From the NCBI GenBank assembly GCA_026261815.1, contig JAMPIT010000894.1, positions 58,747,647 through 58,811,646 of the forward strand: DNA of 64,000 nt. The letters are read 5' to 3'. Under the pieces are notes generated by a model. That model searched no databases. It saw nothing but the letters and a program-made list of their open reading frames with translations, and was not told where the DNA came from. Below are positions 29,284 to 40,997 of this stretch, piece after piece. Position 1 is the first letter of the stretch. Each line of letters begins with the position of its first letter. Made by a program: the position numbers and the translations under genes. The stretch is from Monarcha castaneiventris obscurior. Lineage: Eukaryota; Chordata; Aves; Passeriformes; Monarchidae.

Positions 29284-29644
29284 TGTAGTAGAATAGGGAC
29301 AAAAGCGAATGGAAGATTTCGTGATGTGACGGAAAGCAGAAAGCAGCATGGAACCTTCCTCCCCTTCATTCCTGATAAGAATTACTCTAAACAATACAGC
29401 CCTTCATAACCCCAGTAGTTTTCCACCCCTTACTAACTTTTACCATCCCACCGTCCCCCCTCCTGACGTAGAGAAACCACCTCGACTATATAACCCCACG
29501 AGGCAAAACAATAAAGCGCCATGTTGACCATCTGCCATGTTAGTGCTGTGTGTCTGTGGCCCGAGCAGCTCAAGGGGCTAGGCCGAGCTGCCGTGCTGAG
29601 TTCTTGAACCAGGTCGCCACAGCCTCTCGTATCAAGAGGCTTCA
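29284..29644 (+). mobile_element. 3' LTR of provirus 1
   Basis: The 361-base copy of the 5' LTR differs by three substitutions and a 4-base indel. TATATAA is at 29487-29493 and AATAAA at 29510-29515. It is followed by GTATTC (29645-29650), the right copy of the target duplication. The low divergence marks a recent insertion. Confidence 0.93.
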
Positions 29645-29650
29645 GTATTC

Positions 29651-30611
29651 TCAAGTGTGCTTTGTTTCTTGGCTGACTTTTCAGGAAAACCTTCTTAGCC
29701 TCGGCATACATTATCACAACTGAAGTATCTATACCACATATCTACAACGTCAAATTTAACTGATGCCAGTTCTTACTTTCAGTATCAGTATAGGGAGATA
29801 ATCACTTCTTTTCAGAAAAATACTGTTGTAGGTGGGGTGTTTTGGTCTTTGGTTTTAAATATAGAAAAATACTGGAGGAATATGTTTCTCTGCTGCCTTC
29901 TGAAAGACCGTGCCATGCCTTATAGGTACATACCTGCTTCCCTCTTTTTTTTTCCCTCGTATATTCATTGTCCACTCAAAACAGGCATTGGAGTAGTTCT
30001 TTTCCAGACTTTAGCTCAGAATTTAGTGCATCCATTATGGTGGTTAGTAAAACCTCTCAATTAAAATGTCTCAATTAAAAAGTCGACAAGTAAACAATTA
30101 TCTTTCTGTTTTTGAAGGGCAGTTTAGCTGGAAAATGGTCAAAAAGAAACACTTGCTCCACTGTATTTTACAGTGAAAGAAGTAGTTTTTCAGATAGCAT
30201 GTTGATTTTTATAAGTCACCTAATCCAAGCCACATCCAGAGCCACAGAGTCAGTGTGTGCAGTGATATCTGCCAGCACTGGGGGAATGCTTTTGAAAGGC
30301 GTAAGTGTTAGGATAACAGGTATTGGTGTAAGGAAAGAGTTAAACAGAAAGCAACAGCAACAGTGCCAGAAGCAGCAACAGCATCTCCGTGAACAGTGTC
30401 TACCTGAGACAGAATTGGACAAATGAGTTTCTACATCAACACAGAACAGCACACCATCTCCACTAGTCCATGAAGAAACTTGGAGCAGTACGCACTTCGG
30501 GCTCTACTAGCCATGGCTTTGGAGAGAACAATAGGAGATGTCAAGAGAACGGATTTATTGTAGAACTGTGATTAAGCCTGTATGTTGTAACCAAAAAAAA
30601 GCTCTTAGGAG

Positions 30612-30650
<39 letters not shown>

Positions 30651-31470
30651 ATAGATATTCTGATCCTTCTGAATAAAGCCTTAGATTCACTCGCATTCCT
30701 GCCAGTGGGTCTCGTCCCTTCATGTATCACACATAAGGAGCATGATTAAAAAGGTGATCATCAAAGAAGATGTTTTACATATTTAGAAGATGTTGCAGCT
30801 AAGCAGTTGTCTGTGCATCCCTTGCTGGGTGCCAGGTCCCAGAGCAGAAAGGGCTTGCAGGGGTAGCTCAGCTGGGGAGGGCACATGAGGCACACACAAA
30901 AAGTGCTACCTGGGAAAGAAGAAAGTGACCAGGGAGGCTTCCAGAAGAGGAGATGCAGCAGTGAGTAACATCACCACTTGAGGCAAGAGGTGAGACCGTG
31001 AAGGAAAGTCTATGCACACATGTACTCTTCGATGTGCCTGCATGCTGAAGGCAGGGGGAGATGGTTTGACCTAGAAGGGAGCAAACAGATGGGACCTAGA
31101 CAAGTTGTTGTAATCTTCCTAAATAGGTACCTTGTAATGCAGCTAAAGTTGGCACAGCTCCCATCTACAGTACTTGCAACACTGGCAGCTGACCAAGTTG
31201 TTTCAGCCTTGCTGTCCATAAAAAGTTCTCTGACAATACTCAAATGCAAGCCAGCTTCTGACTGTCCAGGTAAGTGGTTTCCTGGGCAAACACAGATCAC
31301 AGAAAGACCTGCAGGAGTTTTGAAAAGATTTGGGAGTTCTCACTCTCTTGTCCATGTACTCTGTGTGTTGCCTGAGCAGCCTTTCTCTCCATGGCAATAT
31401 CTTTAGACCTCTTGAAATCCGCACTCTGCTTGGGACTGAGCACATAGGTCCAAAAAGCATTCATGACCTG
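29651..31470. other. Intergenic DNA between the two proviruses
   Basis: Contains a TAGA microsatellite (30612-30649) and an imperfect CAG/CAA run at about 30350-30390. The frame at 30112-30426, with its glutamine run, is a by-product of that repeat. No gene is seen. Confidence 0.55.
30612..30649. repeat. (TAGA)n microsatellite
   Basis: About nine and a half uninterrupted tetranucleotide units, followed by one interrupted unit. Confidence 0.95.
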
Positions 31471-32020
31471 TGTCCTGGGTTTGCAGTGTATTCTATTACC
31501 ACCCTCATGAACCGTTGAAACCAGGTGGGGCAGTGTTTCCTTGCCTCCTCCCTCCAGGCTATTGTTCTGTTAATGGCCCATTAATGTTGTGCGGCATGAC
31601 TCAGCAGTAACTCCCCCCCCGGACTATCTTGTGTTAACGAGCCCATCAACACCTGGCCTCATGACTCATCATCCCATTGTGAGAGGCTCCGCCCAGAGGG
31701 GGGAATCAAGCATTCCATCCCAGATAAATCTGGGCTTCTGAACGCCACGGGGGGCTGTCTACTGGATTCCTGGAGGACAAGAGCTACCAGTGGACCTTCA
31801 GCTGGAGACTAGACTTCCCATAGGATCACCAATTCGACTGAACTACCTCATCTGGACTACTACCACCACCCTAATAGGGTGTCAGGTATTCTGACTTTGT
31901 CTGTGTTTTTCTTTTCCTTTTTCCCTTGTATTATTTCACTTATTTTTAATTATTTATTTTCCCTATTAAATTTTAACCCTGACTTGGGATCTCGCGCTGG
32001 TTTGTTTTCAAACCATTACA
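31471..32020 (+). mobile_element. 5' LTR of provirus 2 (ERVL class)
   Basis: The 550-base LTR starts TGTCCTGGGTTTGCAG and ends AACCATTACA. Its 3' part is T-rich with ATTAAA as a probable polyadenylation signal (about 31965-31970). A GATAAAT box precedes the GC-rich part near 31723. Alignment with the 3' LTR (37033-37579) gives about 12 substitutions plus indels of 1 and 2 bases, roughly 2.2 percent. Confidence 0.92.
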
Positions 32021-32025
32021 TCTTT

Positions 32026-32043
32026 TGGCGCCCAATGTGGGGC
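32026..32043 (+). promoter_or_regulatory. Primer binding site, tRNA-Lys type
   Basis: TGGCGCCCAATGTGGGGC lies five bases after the 5' LTR. It matches the complement of the 3' end of tRNA-Lys(1,2) with one mismatch. Confidence 0.85.
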
Positions 32044-32097
32044 GAGACCTGAGGGAAGATCACAAATATAATTCTTTATTACAGAAATCGTATCACC

Positions 32098-33738
32098 ATG
32101 ATGCTCAGCTTGCCTATGTGGGTGCTGTATCTTGCTCTCTATATTTTTCCGCACCTGGGAAACTATTTGCCTGTTGTTTTGCTCCTGTTGCGACCAGGGA
32201 ATGGCATGAGAATTGCTTTATTGGTTTATTATGCTTATTGCATGATAACCAGTGAGGCGATGAATGCCATTCGGAATATATACTCAATTATGTCTGCCTG
32301 GCCTAGTCTGAGCTGCTACGTCTGGGAACTCCTCAGCAATCGCACCCAGCCTCTGGGGGTAGGGGGAGAGAGCGGTTTCTTCCAGCCTTTCAGGCCAGGC
32401 ACAGCTGTTTTTGACAATATTGAGTTCTCACTGGATGTTAAGGATGGCATAATCTTCCTGTCAATCCTGCTTTCTTTTTTCTCTATGACCAGCACTGTGT
32501 ACATCATGCTGAGGAACAGAACAATACTTTGTGTGGTACAGCGTCTTCTTGAGGAGGAGGAGAAGAGAACCAAAAGAGCAGGCGACGTCTCACCACAGAC
32601 CATTGCTGAACCAGAACAGCCGAAGCCAGTCGCAGTTGCCCCCGTCCAGAAAAAGAAATCAAAGAGCAAATCAGTCCGCATAGTGACTGACGAGGATGCG
32701 GCAGGACCATCGCAGCCAGCCGAAGAGACAGAGCCGGAGATTATCACTCGCTCTCTGTCCCTGGGGGAGCTGCAGGACCTAAGGAGGGAATTCACCCGTC
32801 AGGCGAACGAGTCCATCCTGACCTGGCTGCTCCGCATCTGGGACGCTGCAGCCAATGACACCATTCTGGACGGAAGTGAGGCCAGGCAGCTGGGATCTCT
32901 GTCCCGGGATGTGGTCATTGACCAGGGGATTGGAAGAACCCAGGAAGCTCTCAGCCTCTAGCGGCGATTACTGGCGAGTGTACGGGACAGATACCTCTGT
33001 AAAGAAGACCTCCAGATGCACCAAGGAAAATGGAGCACGATAGAACAAGGTATCCGATGCCTGAGGGAATTGGCTGTGTTAGAGATCATTTTCTCAGAAA
33101 ACAAGAGATTCCCTAAGAGCCCAGATAATGTCCAGTGCACTTCACAAATGTGGCTAAGATTTGCACGGCTCGGACCAGAGATATACTCTCGTTACCTGGC
33201 AACACTGCAGTGGAGGGAAGGAGAGGACAAGGTGGGCGTGTTAGCCAACAAACTGAGAATCTACGAGGACACTGTCACTGCCCCACTGCGCACCCACGTC
33301 TCATAGGTGGAAACAACGCTGGCCGAACAAGTCCGGAGCTTGATCGAAGAGGGCCACCAGAAACTAAGGAAAGAGCTCAAAGAGGGAATTTACCGTGCCT
33401 CACCGGAACCAACCAGGGTCTCTGCCATCAGGAGCCAACACTCCCCAGCCAGGGAAAGAAGACAAACTCCGCGAGGTAACCTCTGGTTTTTTCTACAGGA
33501 GCATGGAGAAGACATGAGAAAGTGGCATAGGAAACCCACCTCCTCTTTAGCAGCCCGGGTACGCGAATTGAAAAAAGAGACATCCACCTCAGGAGGCTCA
33601 TCTAGGTTCAACACTGCTCCAGTCTCTTGTGAACAGAACCCCAGACGGCATGGGAATGACAATATGACTGATGCTCTTGAAGGGACCTCAGGAGCACATT
33701 CACAGGAAGAGAGCATCGTGTACCACAACCAGGATTAG
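32098..33738 (+). pseudogene. gag: Provirus 2 gag, with membrane-spanning N-terminus
   Basis: One reading frame runs from the ATG at 32098 to TAG 33736-33738, broken by TAG at 32959-32961 and 33304-33306. The first part (287 codons) has three strongly hydrophobic segments at about residues 7-31, 37-51 and 117-138. A charged Glu/Lys-rich stretch with KKKSKSKS follows, then a capsid-like helical region that continues past the first stop (ELAVLEIIFSENKRFP, YLATLQWREGEDKVG). No CCHC knuckle is seen, as is usual for ERVL-type gag. The three membrane-like segments at the N-terminus are unusual for gag. The assignment rests on position between primer site and protease and on general ERVL layout. Confidence 0.7.
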
Positions 33739-36700
33739 AGGGGCCCTGCCTCTAGCCAGGGAGAGGAAAGGGATAACCGGATCTATTGGACTGTGTGGAT
33801 CCGATGGCCTGGCACGTCTGACCCACAAAGATACACGGCTTTGGTTGATACCGGCGCTCAATGCACTCTAATGCCATCCAGGCATGTGGGGACTGAATCC
33901 ATTTCTATTTCTGGGGTGACAGGAGGATCCCAGCAGCTGACTGTACTGGAAGCTGAAGTGAGTTTAACTGGGAAGGAGTGGCAGAAACGCCCCATTGTGA
34001 CTGGTCCAGAGGCCCCATGCATCCTCGGCATAGACTATCTCAGGAGTGGATATTTCAAAGACCCAAAGGGACATCGCTGGGCTTTTGGAATAGCAGCCGT
34101 AGAGACAGAAGACATAAGACAACTGAATACCCTGCCTGGTCTCTCAGACGACCCGTCTGCTGTAGGACTACTGAGAATTGAAGAACAGCGGGTACCAATC
34201 GCTACAGCAACAGTGTACCGCCGGCAATACCGCACCGACAGAGACTCTGTGGCCCCCATCCATAAGATGATTCGGGAACTGGAGAGCCAAGGGGTGGTCA
34301 GCAAGGCCCACTCACCCTTTAACAGCCCTATATGGCCGGTGCGTAAGTCCCGTGAAGAATGGAGACTGACGGTGGATTACCGTGGCCTGAATGAAGTCAC
34401 ACCACCACTGAGTGCTGCTGTACCGGACATGCTGGAACTTCAGTACGAGCTGGAATCCAAGGCAGCAAAGTGGTATGCGACCATTGATATTGCCAATGCC
34501 TTTTTCTCCATTCCTCTGGCAGCAGAGTGCAGGCCTCAGTTTGCTTTCACCTGGAGGGGCGTGCAGTACACCTGGAACCGACTGCCCCAGGGGTGGAAGC
34601 ACAGTCCCACTATCTGCCATGGACTGATCCAGACCACACTGGAAAAGGGTGAGGCTCCAGAACATCTACAGTACATCGATGACATCATTGTGTGGGGGGA
34701 CACAGCAACAGAAGTTTTTGGGAAAGGAGAGAAAATCATCCGGATTCTCCTGGAAGCCGGTTTTGCCATCAAGAAGAGCAAAGTCAAGGGACCTGCTCGA
34801 GAGATCCAGTTCCTGGGAGTGAATTGGCAAGATGGACGGCGTCAGATTCCTACCGAGGTTATCAATAAGATCACAGCAATGTCTCCACCAACCAGCAAAA
34901 AGGAGACGCAAGCTTTCCTAGGTGCCATAGGCTTTTGGAGGATGCACATTCCTGAATACAGCCAGATTGTGAGTCCTCTCTACATGGTTACCCGCAAGAA
35001 GAACGATTTCCACTGGGGCCCTGAACAGCAGCAAGCCTTCGCCCAGATCAAGCAGGAAATCGCTCATGCGGTAGCCCTTGGCCCAGTCAGGACAGGACCA
35101 GAGGTAAAGAATGTGCTTTACTCCGCAGCTGGGAGCCATGGTCTGTCCTGGAGCCTTTGGCAGAAGGTGCCTGGCGAGACTCAAGGCCGACCACTAGGAT
35201 TCTGGAGCCGAAGTTACAGAGGGTCTGAAGCCAACTACATTCCCACAGAGAAGGAAATCTTGGCAGCTTATGAAGGAGTCCAAGCCGCCTCAGAAGTAAT
35301 TGGCACAGAGGCACAACTCCTCCTGGCACCCCGACTACCGGTGCTGGGGTGGATGTTTAAAGGAAAGCTTCCCTCTACCCACCATGCCACTGACGCCACG
35401 TGGAGCAAATGGATTGCCCTCATCACACAGCGCACCCGTATTGGAAACCCAAATCGCCCTGGGATACTGGAAATCATAACAAACTGGCCTGAAGGTGAGA
35501 CTTTTGAATTATCTTCAGAAGAAGCAGAGGAGCAAGTGACGCGTGCTGAGGAAGCCCCACCGTATAACGAGCTGCCAGAGAGTGAAAGACGTTATGCCCT
35601 TTGCACCGATGGTTCCTGCCGAATTGTAGGCACAGACCGGAAATGGAAAGCTGCAGTGTGGAGCCCCATGCGACGAGTTGCACAAGCTACCGAGGGACAA
35701 GGAGGATCGAGTCAGGTCGCGGAGCTTAAAGCCGTCCAGCTGGCTTTGGATATTGCTGAACGAGAGAAATGGCCAAGACTCTACCTTTACACTGACTCCT
35801 GGATGGTAGCAAACGCGCTGTGGGGATGGTTGGATCGCTGGAGAAAGGCCAACTGGCAGCGCAGAGGGAAACCCATCTGGGCCGCCGAGATTTGGCAGGA
35901 CATCGCTGCCCGGGCAGAAAAGCTGACTGTGAAAGTTCGACACGTGGATGCGCACGTACCTAAGAGTCGGGCTAATGAAGAGCATCGTAACAACGAGCAG
36001 GTGGACCAAGCTGCCAAGGTAAAAGTATCACAGGTGGATCTGGACTGGCAGCACAAAGGAGAATTATTTCTTGCTCGTTGGGCCCATGATGCCTCTGGTC
36101 ATCAAGGGAGAGATGCAACGTACAAATGGGCTCGTGACCGAGGGGTGGACTTGACCATGGACAGCATCTGACAGGTCATCCACAGCTGTGAGACCTGTGC
36201 TGCAATCAAACAGGCCAAGCGGGTGAAGCCTCTGTGGTACGGTGGACGATGGTCAAAGTACAGGTATGGGGAAGCCTGGCAAGTTGACTACATCACCCTT
36301 CCCCAAACCCGTCAAGGAAAGCGCTACGTGCTGACCATGGTGGAAGCAACAACTGGATGGCTGGAGACCTACCCTGTGCCTCATGCTACTGCCCGGAATA
36401 CTATCTTAGGTCTGGAAAAGCAAGTCCTGTGGAGACACGGCACCCCTGAGAGAATTGAATCAGACAACGGGACTCATTTTAAGAACAGCCTCATAAATAC
36501 CTGGGCCAGAGAACACGGTATTGAATGGATCTATCATATCCCTTATCATGCACCAGCTGCCGGGAAAGTTGAACGCTGCAATGGACTACTTAAAACCACC
36601 TTGAAGGCACTTGGTGGGGGGACCTTCAAGAATTGGGAAGCAAACTTAGCAAAGGCCACCTGGATGGTCAATACCAGAGGGTCCATCAATCGAGCTGGTC

Positions 36701-36861
36701 CCGCCCAGTCGGAACCCTTGCACACAGTAGATGGAGATAGAGTCCCTGTGGTACACATGAGAGGTATTTTAGGAAAGACTGGATTAATCCCACCTCAGGC
36801 AAAGGCAAACCCATCCGTGGGATTGTCTTTGCTCAAGGACCTGGTCACACTTGGTGGGTAA
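33739..36861 (+). pseudogene. pol: Provirus 2 pro-pol (protease, reverse transcriptase, RNase H, integrase)
   Basis: This continues in the same frame as gag. The protease active site DTGA is at 33847-33858. Reverse transcriptase has the LPQGWKHSP block and YIDD at 34672-34683. RNase H has TDGS (Asp at 35608), AELKA and YTDSW (Asp at 35794) and a final Asp at 36004. Integrase has an N-terminal zinc-binding part starting at His 36085, broken by TGA 36169-36171, with the CETC cysteines just after the stop. Its catalytic core has Asp 36286, Asp 36463 and Glu 36571 in classic D, D(35)E spacing. Near 36780-36800 a small indel moves the C-terminus into another frame, so the original frame ends early at 36859-36861. 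The enzyme set would copy and integrate the element; this copy is dead at integrase. Domain style is ERVL (class III, spumavirus-related). Confidence 0.92.
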
Positions 36862-37032
36862 TGCAGAAAGATGGGGAAACCCGTTGTGTACCACAAGGAG
36901 ACCTAATCTTAAGTGAGAACTCTATGTAGGGTTTTTTATTGTATATATATGGGTGGGTGGGTGTGTGTGTGTGTAGAGTTCAAGGCATTGATGTGGGATG
37001 AGGTAGATGGTAATAGAATAAGGGGTGGATAA
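36862..37032 (+). other. Provirus 2 pol end and 3' non-coding part; no env
   Basis: The shifted frame carries the last integrase residues to a TAG at about 36927-36929. A GT/GGGT repeat follows at 36940-36977 and a weak purine-rich stretch (AATAAGGGGTGGATAA) lies just before the 3' LTR. There is no room for env; ERVL elements lack one. Confidence 0.8.
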
Positions 37033-37579
37033 TGTCCTGGGTTGCAGTGTATTCTATTACCACCCTCATGAACCGTTGAAACCAGGTGGGGCAGTGTTTC
37101 CTTGCCTCCTCCCTCCAGACTATTGTTCTGTTAATGGCCCATTAATGTTCTGCCGCATGACTCAGCAGTAACTCCCCCCGGACTATCTGCTGTTAACGAG
37201 CCCATCAACACCTGGCCTCATGACTCATCATCCCATTGGGAGAGGCTCCGCCCAGAGGGGGGAATCAAGCATTCCATCCCAGATAAATCTGGGCTTCTGA
37301 ACGCCGCGGGGAGCTGTCTACTGGATTCCTGGAGGACAAGAGCTACCACTGGACCTTCAGCTGGAGACTAGACTTCCCATAGGATCACCAATTCGACTGA
37401 ACTACCTCCTCTGGACTACTACCACCACCCTAATATGGTGTCAGGTATTCTGACTTTGTCTGTGTTTTTCTTTTCCTTTTTCCCTTGTATTATTTCACTT
37501 ATTTTTAATTATTTATTTTCCCTATTAAATTTTAACCCTGACTTAGGATCTCGCGCTGGTTTGTTTTCAAACCATTACA
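37033..37579 (+). mobile_element. 3' LTR of provirus 2
   Basis: The 547-base copy of the 5' LTR starts TGTCCTGGGTTGCAG and ends ACCATTACA. The flanks (CCTG before the 5' LTR, ACTG after the 3' LTR) share only three of four bases, so a clean target duplication is not visible. Confidence 0.92.
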
Positions 37580-39692
37580 ACTGACTATCTGCAATGGCCA
37601 GACTCGATCCACAGTCACCAAAAGGGATACAACTAAGGAAGTTAAATCTAAATCTCTTAGAATATAGAGGTAATATATTATGCATTTATATATGATATAT
37701 CATTATATATTATTATGTATTGCATAAAACCCATTTCAATATCAGTTCCCCAATTTCTCCTTCCTTCCATAAATGACAGTAGCTCCAGATGCAGTTCCTT
37801 ATCTTCTCCAAGAATGACTGAACAATCCTGCATTTCTCCTTTTCTGCTCTGACTTTTTTCCCCCCAGGAAAAAAGCCTGTCCTTGGTTAAAATTATCAAA
37901 TAAATTACATTATTTTGATTTGGCCTTGCGTGCAAATAATTAGGAATTTGGATTCTCTTTTGATAAAGTTTGTTTCCAGCAATGAAAATGTAGGACTGCA
38001 ACAGTTAACTCTAGGCTGCAAGTTACTTTCTGTAATAAATGTGGACTGATTTTGCCTCTGTGGTAGGCTTAATTAATTGGTTGTTTGAAAAAACACATAA
38101 TTATAACTAAAATTGTATGTAAGATTTACCAATAAATCCAACTGGCTAAATTTCTTTGGTTTTTCCATTTGAACATCTAGTTAACATAGCTGGTTAGAAA
38201 CTTCTCTATGCATACTTGTGCAAATGTGGTTTTAGCTAATTCCTAGTTTGAATGATTTTAGTTGAAGTAAGTTAATCTATGGTGTCTAGATTTTCTTTCC
38301 CACATGACTCCAGTATAAATGGTTTTGACCAGCACTATCCCAACCTATGTAATTTATATATCTGTAGTGTATTTTCTCTGTATGCAGGCCAAGTTTCTGT
38401 GTAGATGGATCTCTGCCAAAGAACTTTTCCAGTCCTTCTTGTTTGATCACTCAAGCCATTATTTTAATACTAATTCACTTATTACTACAAACTGACAGGA
38501 ACCAAACACAAATTTGTTTAAAAATGTCCATTGAAAGTATAACAAAATCATCTTTCTTTTTATTGTTCTGGTTTTATGCTTTTGTTAGTATTTTAAAACT
38601 GCAATTAAATGTAATTTGTCAAGCTATTTCTTGGTGCTAGAAAAAGAAAACTTTTCCATTTATAAGTAGTTCTTAGCTTCCTTTTGATTTCTTGCAAAGG
38701 GATTAATGTCTGTTGAAATAATTTAATTAAACCAAAATATATGCAATGTATGATGGTAATTTGTTTCAGGCAATTAATTCTACACAGATAGTTTTAAATG
38801 CACTGCCCACAACAACCAGATTGAAAGGATACTTTAAAAATTGGTTTTAAAATAAAATATGAATTGAATGCCATCTCACCTGTAGATTTTGCCCTTGTTT
38901 GGAGAAAAAGTATTAAACTGATTGACTTTGTGAAAAGCAACAGAACTACTACCCTGGATTTGCTTTAGCCTGAGGTTTTGTGTGCTTTGATTTCACCTTG
39001 GGCCCACTTAAATAGTGTGAAGACAATGTTTAATGACCAAAATACACAAAGGATTTTATCAAAAATATGGTTGAAAGGACATCAAATTACTTCAGCCTTA
39101 GGGCTTGGTCTTAACGTTTTTTGGTAGTTTATTCAGAGGGACATATTGCATTTAATTGGCTGAGTTGTGACCCTTGGAAACAGGATTTAAGTCCAGTTGG
39201 TGCCTACTTTTTTAGTATACTCCTCTAACTCCAATAGTCCTGGAATTAGTAGCTCACATTGAAGCTCATTTGCATGAGTTGTAACATTTGTTGTTAATAG
39301 ATAATCGAACCACTTGCAACTTCATGTTTCACCCGCAAGAAAAAGAGAAAGGCAACTAACATGATGCTGACAGTTTCCAGGGTAATGACTACTTGAATAA
39401 TTCAACAAAGAGAGAGAGGTGATGTGTATCTGAAGATATGTATTTACTATCTGATTCCTTTCCCCATCTCCAGAGCCAAGCACTGCATTCCAGTCCTAAT
39501 GTGCCTGGCTGCCTCTTATCAACATTTTTTGCCAAATCTGTGAAGCTCCTCTGGGGTTTCTTGAGTGTCTCAAGATGATGAGATACTGCAGATGCCTTTC
39601 CTGTGAGATTTCTGGTGTCTTTAGACAGGCTCAGGAGTTCTGAGCCCTACTAACCCTTTTTTCTCACCATGTCCTATGATCCTTTCAGCCTC
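37580..39692. other. AT-rich intergenic DNA, no repeat recognised
   Basis: The sequence looks single-copy. It includes several homeodomain-type TAATTA cores and an octamer-like ATTTGCAT at about 39268. These occur by chance in AT-rich DNA and are weak evidence of enhancers. No gene is seen. Confidence 0.5.
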
Positions 39693-40134
39693 TGTGAAGG
39701 ACCAGACACAAGCATGTTTTGCCTCAAACATTCTGGCTGTTACGACAGGAAAGGTGTGATTGGAAGAAAGGGTCCCAGGGAGGTGGGGCAGACCTATTCT
39801 GAATCAACATCCTGCTCCACCTTGAGACTCATGCTCAGTCCACCTGCCCCTCCACTCTCTTCCTGGAGAAAGGCTCAAAGTGGCTGTCTGCACATGTGCA
39901 ACAGCAGGAAAAATCTAGTTTACATAAGAAGTATCCATCAAGTTGACTGTAAAAGGAAGTGGATCGGGCCCCCTTGTGCTCTTTTCCCTTTCTCTTTCAC
40001 TGTCTTTGTCTACCCCAGCTCTGGACCATCCATATGGCAGGACCAATGCAGTATCTACGGACTGGTGATATTGTTTGTTCTCTTTCTCGCTCTTCTTTAT
40101 TTCTGTCCTTCCTTGCTTTGCCTGCGGAAAGAAC

Positions 40135-40192
40135 AGCTATCGTATTCTACTCCAGACTCCATAAGCTATCGTATTCTACCCCAGACTCCATA
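40135..40192. repeat. 29-bp tandem duplication inside the LTR
   Basis: Two adjacent units beginning AGCTATCGTATTCTAC differ at one base (T or C). Confidence 0.95.
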
Positions 40193-40349
40193 CTGAAGTT
40201 TGTTGCTAGAGTAGGGCACTTGTGGAAGTGTGTTATGATTTGTGCCAGTACCTTTGAAAAGCAGTGTTGTGGCTTATGCCACCACCTTTGAGAGGTGGTG
40301 TATTGTGGCTTGTTAGCCAGCACCTTTGAGTACTGCGTTGTGGGAGTTG

Positions 40350-40435
40350 ACAGCTTATTAAAGTGTACAGTAAAAATTAAGGGCGTATTACTACAGCTTA
40401 TTAAAGTGTACAGTAAAAATTAAGGGCGTATTACT
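40350..40435. repeat. 43-bp perfect tandem duplication inside the LTR
   Basis: Two identical adjacent units contain ACAGCTTATTAAAGTGTACA and AAAAATTAAGGGCGTATTAC. Exact identity implies a recent duplication. Confidence 0.95.
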
Positions 40436-40653
40436 GCTTTTGAGCAGTAACATAAAGCATATAACACTGCTTTTGAGAAGTGTTAAAGTTTAAGGGCTTG
40501 TTAAATAACACCTTATGTGTCTAAATAGTGGGCTGGTTGCCGAATCTAAGGCAACTATATAATAAAAGCATTAGAGTTCTTTGATGCATATCTTTGTTCA
40601 GCCTGAAGAGGATTTAGAAAGAATATCATGCCCCATACCAGTGGGTCGTGACA

Positions 40654-40938
40654 GCCTCCAAAGCAGCCCTTCTGCAGCATGTGAATCTTCATTGAGCTCT
40701 CAAATAGTTCCTTACGGATATTTCTTTTCCAACCTATTGTACTGCTGGTGCAGTTTTCCAGCACCTAGGTATTAATCATCTTGGTACCTAGGTACCAAGC
40801 CTAGGTACCAATCATCTCCTCCTCAAATCTGCTTTTCAGGATACACATTCTGCTCTTGGGATTCAGAGAGAGCCACCCACATTTTTGCTGTCTGAGAATG
40901 CTATGTACTTACATATACGTACATGTACACATACACAT

Positions 40939-40997
<59 letters not shown>

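Larger units (their letters stand above)
39693..40653 (+). mobile_element. Solo LTR with 5-bp target duplication and internal tandem repeats
   Basis: Starts TGTGAAGGACCAGACACAAG, ends GTGGGTCGTGACA, and is flanked by GCCTC at 39688-39692 and 40654-40658. It belongs to the same family as 14903-15610. Compared with that copy it carries a 29-base unit repeated twice (40135-40192), a 43-base unit repeated exactly twice (40350-40435), and several degenerate CACCTTTGAG units between them. The 5-bp duplication suggests an ERVL-class integrase. Confidence 0.85.

Noticed and set aside
30112..30426. Glutamine-rich 104-codon frame
   Set aside because: The Gln run comes from an imperfect CAG/CAA repeat; the rest of the frame has no gene-like character.
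40943..40989. Long AT run as a replication origin or matrix attachment site
   Set aside because: It is a plain dinucleotide microsatellite; nothing else supports a functional role.
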